Source: Pseudomonas brassicacearum subsp. brassicacearum (GTDB lineage: Bacteria > Pseudomonadota > Gammaproteobacteria > Pseudomonadales > Pseudomonadaceae). Taken from it: 64,000 nt of DNA. The position numbers were made by a program, and so were the translations under genes. Each line of letters starts with the position of its first letter. Positions within the stretch are counted from its first letter, which is position 1. Of this stretch, positions 62,562 through 64,000 are shown piece by piece. The stretch spans positions 930,001 through 994,000 of the forward strand of contig NZ_VZPJ01000001.1 in NCBI RefSeq assembly GCF_008801605.1, written 5' to 3'. A model generated the notes under the pieces. The model did no database searches and was not told where the DNA came from. It worked only from the letters and a program-made list of their open reading frames with translations.

Positions 62562-63887
62562 ATGCACACCCTCGCCCAACTACGCGCCGGCCAGCTCTCC
62601 GGCATTACCCGGCTGGACCTGGCCTGCGGCTTGACGGAATTTCCCCGGGAAATCTTCGACCTGGCCGATTCCCTCGAAATTCTCAACCTCAGCGGCAATC
62701 AGTTGGACACGCTGCCCGACGACCTGCATCGGCTGACTCGCCTGCGCGTGCTGTTCTGCTCGGACAACCGCTTCACAGAACTGCCCGAATGCCTGGGCCG
62801 TTGCAGCGCCTTGACCATGGTCGGTTTCAAGGCCAACCGCATCACGCACGTCACGGGCGCCGCATTGCCGCCACTGCTGCGCTGGCTGATCCTGACCGAC
62901 AACTGCGTCAGCCAATTGCCGGATGAACTGGGCCAACGCCCCTATCTGCAAAAACTGATGCTGGCCGGCAACCGTTTGCAGCAGTTGCCGGCGAGCCTGG
63001 GCCTGTGTCATCGCCTCGAACTGCTACGCATCGCCGCCAACCAACTGAGCGAACTGCCGCAATGGCTGCTCACGTTGCCGAGTCTCAGTTGGCTGGCCTA
63101 CGCCGGCAACCCGCTGGAAGCCCAGGCAGAGGCGGCGGCCCTGAATACCACGACGCCTATCGACTGGTCGCATCTGGAACTGCAGCAACAACTGGGCGAA
63201 GGCGCGTCGGGGGTGATTCATCAAGCGCTCTGGCAGGCGCCCGGCCAGGTGGCACGAAAGGTCGCCGTGAAGCTGTACAAAGGGCAGATGACCAGCGACG
63301 GCTCGCCCCTGCATGAGATGCATGCCTGCATCACTGCCGGTCGACACCCGAACCTGATTGAGGTGTTGGGCCAGGTTGCCGGGCACCCCGAGCAACAGGC
63401 CGGGCTGGTGATGGCGCTGATCGAACCCAGCTACCGTAACCTCGCCGGACTGCCGAGCCTGGCGTCGTGCAGCCGCGACGTCTATGCCGATGAACTGCGC
63501 CTGAGCGCTCCGGCGGCCCTGCGCATCGCCCATGGCATCGCCTCGGTGGCGGCGCACCTGCACCGCCAGGGCATCACCCACGGGGATCTCTACGGGCACA
63601 ATATTCTGTGCGATGACCAGGGCGATTGTCTGCTGGGGGATTTTGGCGCGGCGTCGTTCCACGCCACCACGGACAACGTGCAAACCCGCGCACTGCAACG
63701 CATCGAAGTGCGGGCCTTCGGGATTTTGCTGGGGGAATTGCTGGCGCGGATCGAACCGGGGCTCAGCGCTGAGGAGCTTGCAGGGTTGCAGGATCTGCAG
63801 GTGCGCTGCTGTCAGTCAGATGTACTGGCGCGGCCGGGGTTCGATGAGATTGAAAGGTTGCTGAGCGACTTCAAACACATCGACTAA
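62562..63887 (+). CDS. Leucine-rich-repeat protein kinase
   Basis: This is a 441-residue fusion of leucine-rich repeats and a eukaryotic-like kinase. About seven LRRs span residues 15-190 with the LxxLxLxxNxLxxLP consensus (LEILNLSGNQLDTLPDDLH is one). The kinase (about 205-441) has LGEGASGVIHQAL (glycine loop), VAVKLYKG (catalytic Lys), HGDLYGHNILCDDQ (catalytic loop) and LLGDFGAASFH (DFG). The catalytic loop reads HGD rather than HRD, so it is a non-RD kinase. There is no signal peptide. It stands alone. A cytosolic signalling protein or an effector-like protein is possible. Confidence 0.9.
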   Translation: MHTLAQLRAGQLSGITRLDLACGLTEFPREIFDLADSLEILNLSGNQLDTLPDDLHRLTRLRVLFCSDNRFTELPECLGRCSALTMVGFKANRITHVTGAALPPLLRWLILTDNCVSQLPDELGQRPYLQKLMLAGNRLQQLPASLGLCHRLELLRIAANQLSELPQWLLTLPSLSWLAYAGNPLEAQAEAAALNTTTPIDWSHLELQQQLGEGASGVIHQALWQAPGQVARKVAVKLYKGQMTSDGSPLHEMHACITAGRHPNLIEVLGQVAGHPEQQAGLVMALIEPSYRNLAGLPSLASCSRDVYADELRLSAPAALRIAHGIASVAAHLHRQGITHGDLYGHNILCDDQGDCLLGDFGAASFHATTDNVQTRALQRIEVRAFGILLGELLARIEPGLSAEELAGLQDLQVRCCQSDVLARPGFDEIERLLSDFKHID

Positions 63888-63940
63888 ACCAGCCCCCCAA
63901 ACTAACAAACACACTACTTATTGTGGCGAGGGGATTTATC

Positions 63941-64000
63941 TGTGGGAGCAAGGCTTGCCCGCGATGCGGACACCTCGTTTTCTCAGAGACCGCGTCGTCT
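63941..64000. repeat. REPIN, cut by the window end
   Basis: The left arm TGTGGGAGCAAGGCTTGCCC and part of the spacer are present, preceded by GTGGCGAGGGG. The right arm lies beyond the window. Confidence 0.85.

Overview
The window looks like a chromosomal segment of a Pseudomonas of the fluorescens complex. Coding density is high, codons are GC-rich, and many intergenic gaps hold the inverted-pair REP elements (GTGGGAGC...GCTCCCAC) that are abundant in that group. It also carries two Pseudomonas regulatory RNAs, a CrcY-type RNA that titrates Hfq/Crc and a PrrF-type iron-responsive RNA. I saw no tRNA, rRNA, transposase, prophage or CRISPR array.

Layout. 0.1-14.8 kb: DNA polymerase II, a CBS-pair protein, a pqiA-pqiA-pqiB-pqiC envelope operon in which PqiA is split in two, two glutathione transferases, a secreted protein made of 39-bp repeats, a DUF1615 lipoprotein, a zinc-type HemB paralogue, a histidine phosphatase, and the selD-mnmH selenouridine operon. 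14.8-25.6 kb: a purine nucleoside uptake pair (Tsx-like porin and nucleoside permease) behind a PurR-like palindrome, small hypotheticals, a LysR remnant, hydrolases, an amino-acid binding protein, a rhodanese divergent from an FtrA-like regulator, and cobF with a CobC-like phosphatase.

25.8-33.1 kb is an accessory catabolic cluster with no pathway I recognise: an RpiR regulator, a cysteine hydrolase, a glutamine-synthetase-like ligase, an N-formylglutamate-amidohydrolase-like enzyme, an APC permease and a paired AruF/AruG-like arginine succinyltransferase. It is followed (33.3-34.9 kb) by a more AT-rich three-gene cassette of two orphan proteins and a 60-residue peptide with a strong ribosome binding site. 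These two stretches are the best candidates for undescribed biology here.

35-48.5 kb: an oxaloacetate-decarboxylase-family enzyme, an acyl-CoA dehydrogenase with a divergent LysR regulator, then leucine/isovalerate catabolism (liuR, liuE, an acyl-CoA ligase and liuABCD) with LiuR-like boxes. The CrcY gene sits between liuE and the ligase behind a sigma-54 promoter. 48.5-54.4 kb: a LexA/CI-like repressor that lacks its catalytic serine, a DUF3077 protein, PrrF with an overlapping Fur box, an M14 carboxypeptidase, and a cytochrome b561/catalase pair divergent from an ECF sigma/anti-sigma pair with matching promoters on both sides. 54.5-62.3 kb: an IclR-controlled polyamine-type ABC transporter joined to a three-subunit flavin/iron-sulfur dehydrogenase. 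62.5-63.9 kb: a leucine-rich-repeat protein kinase.
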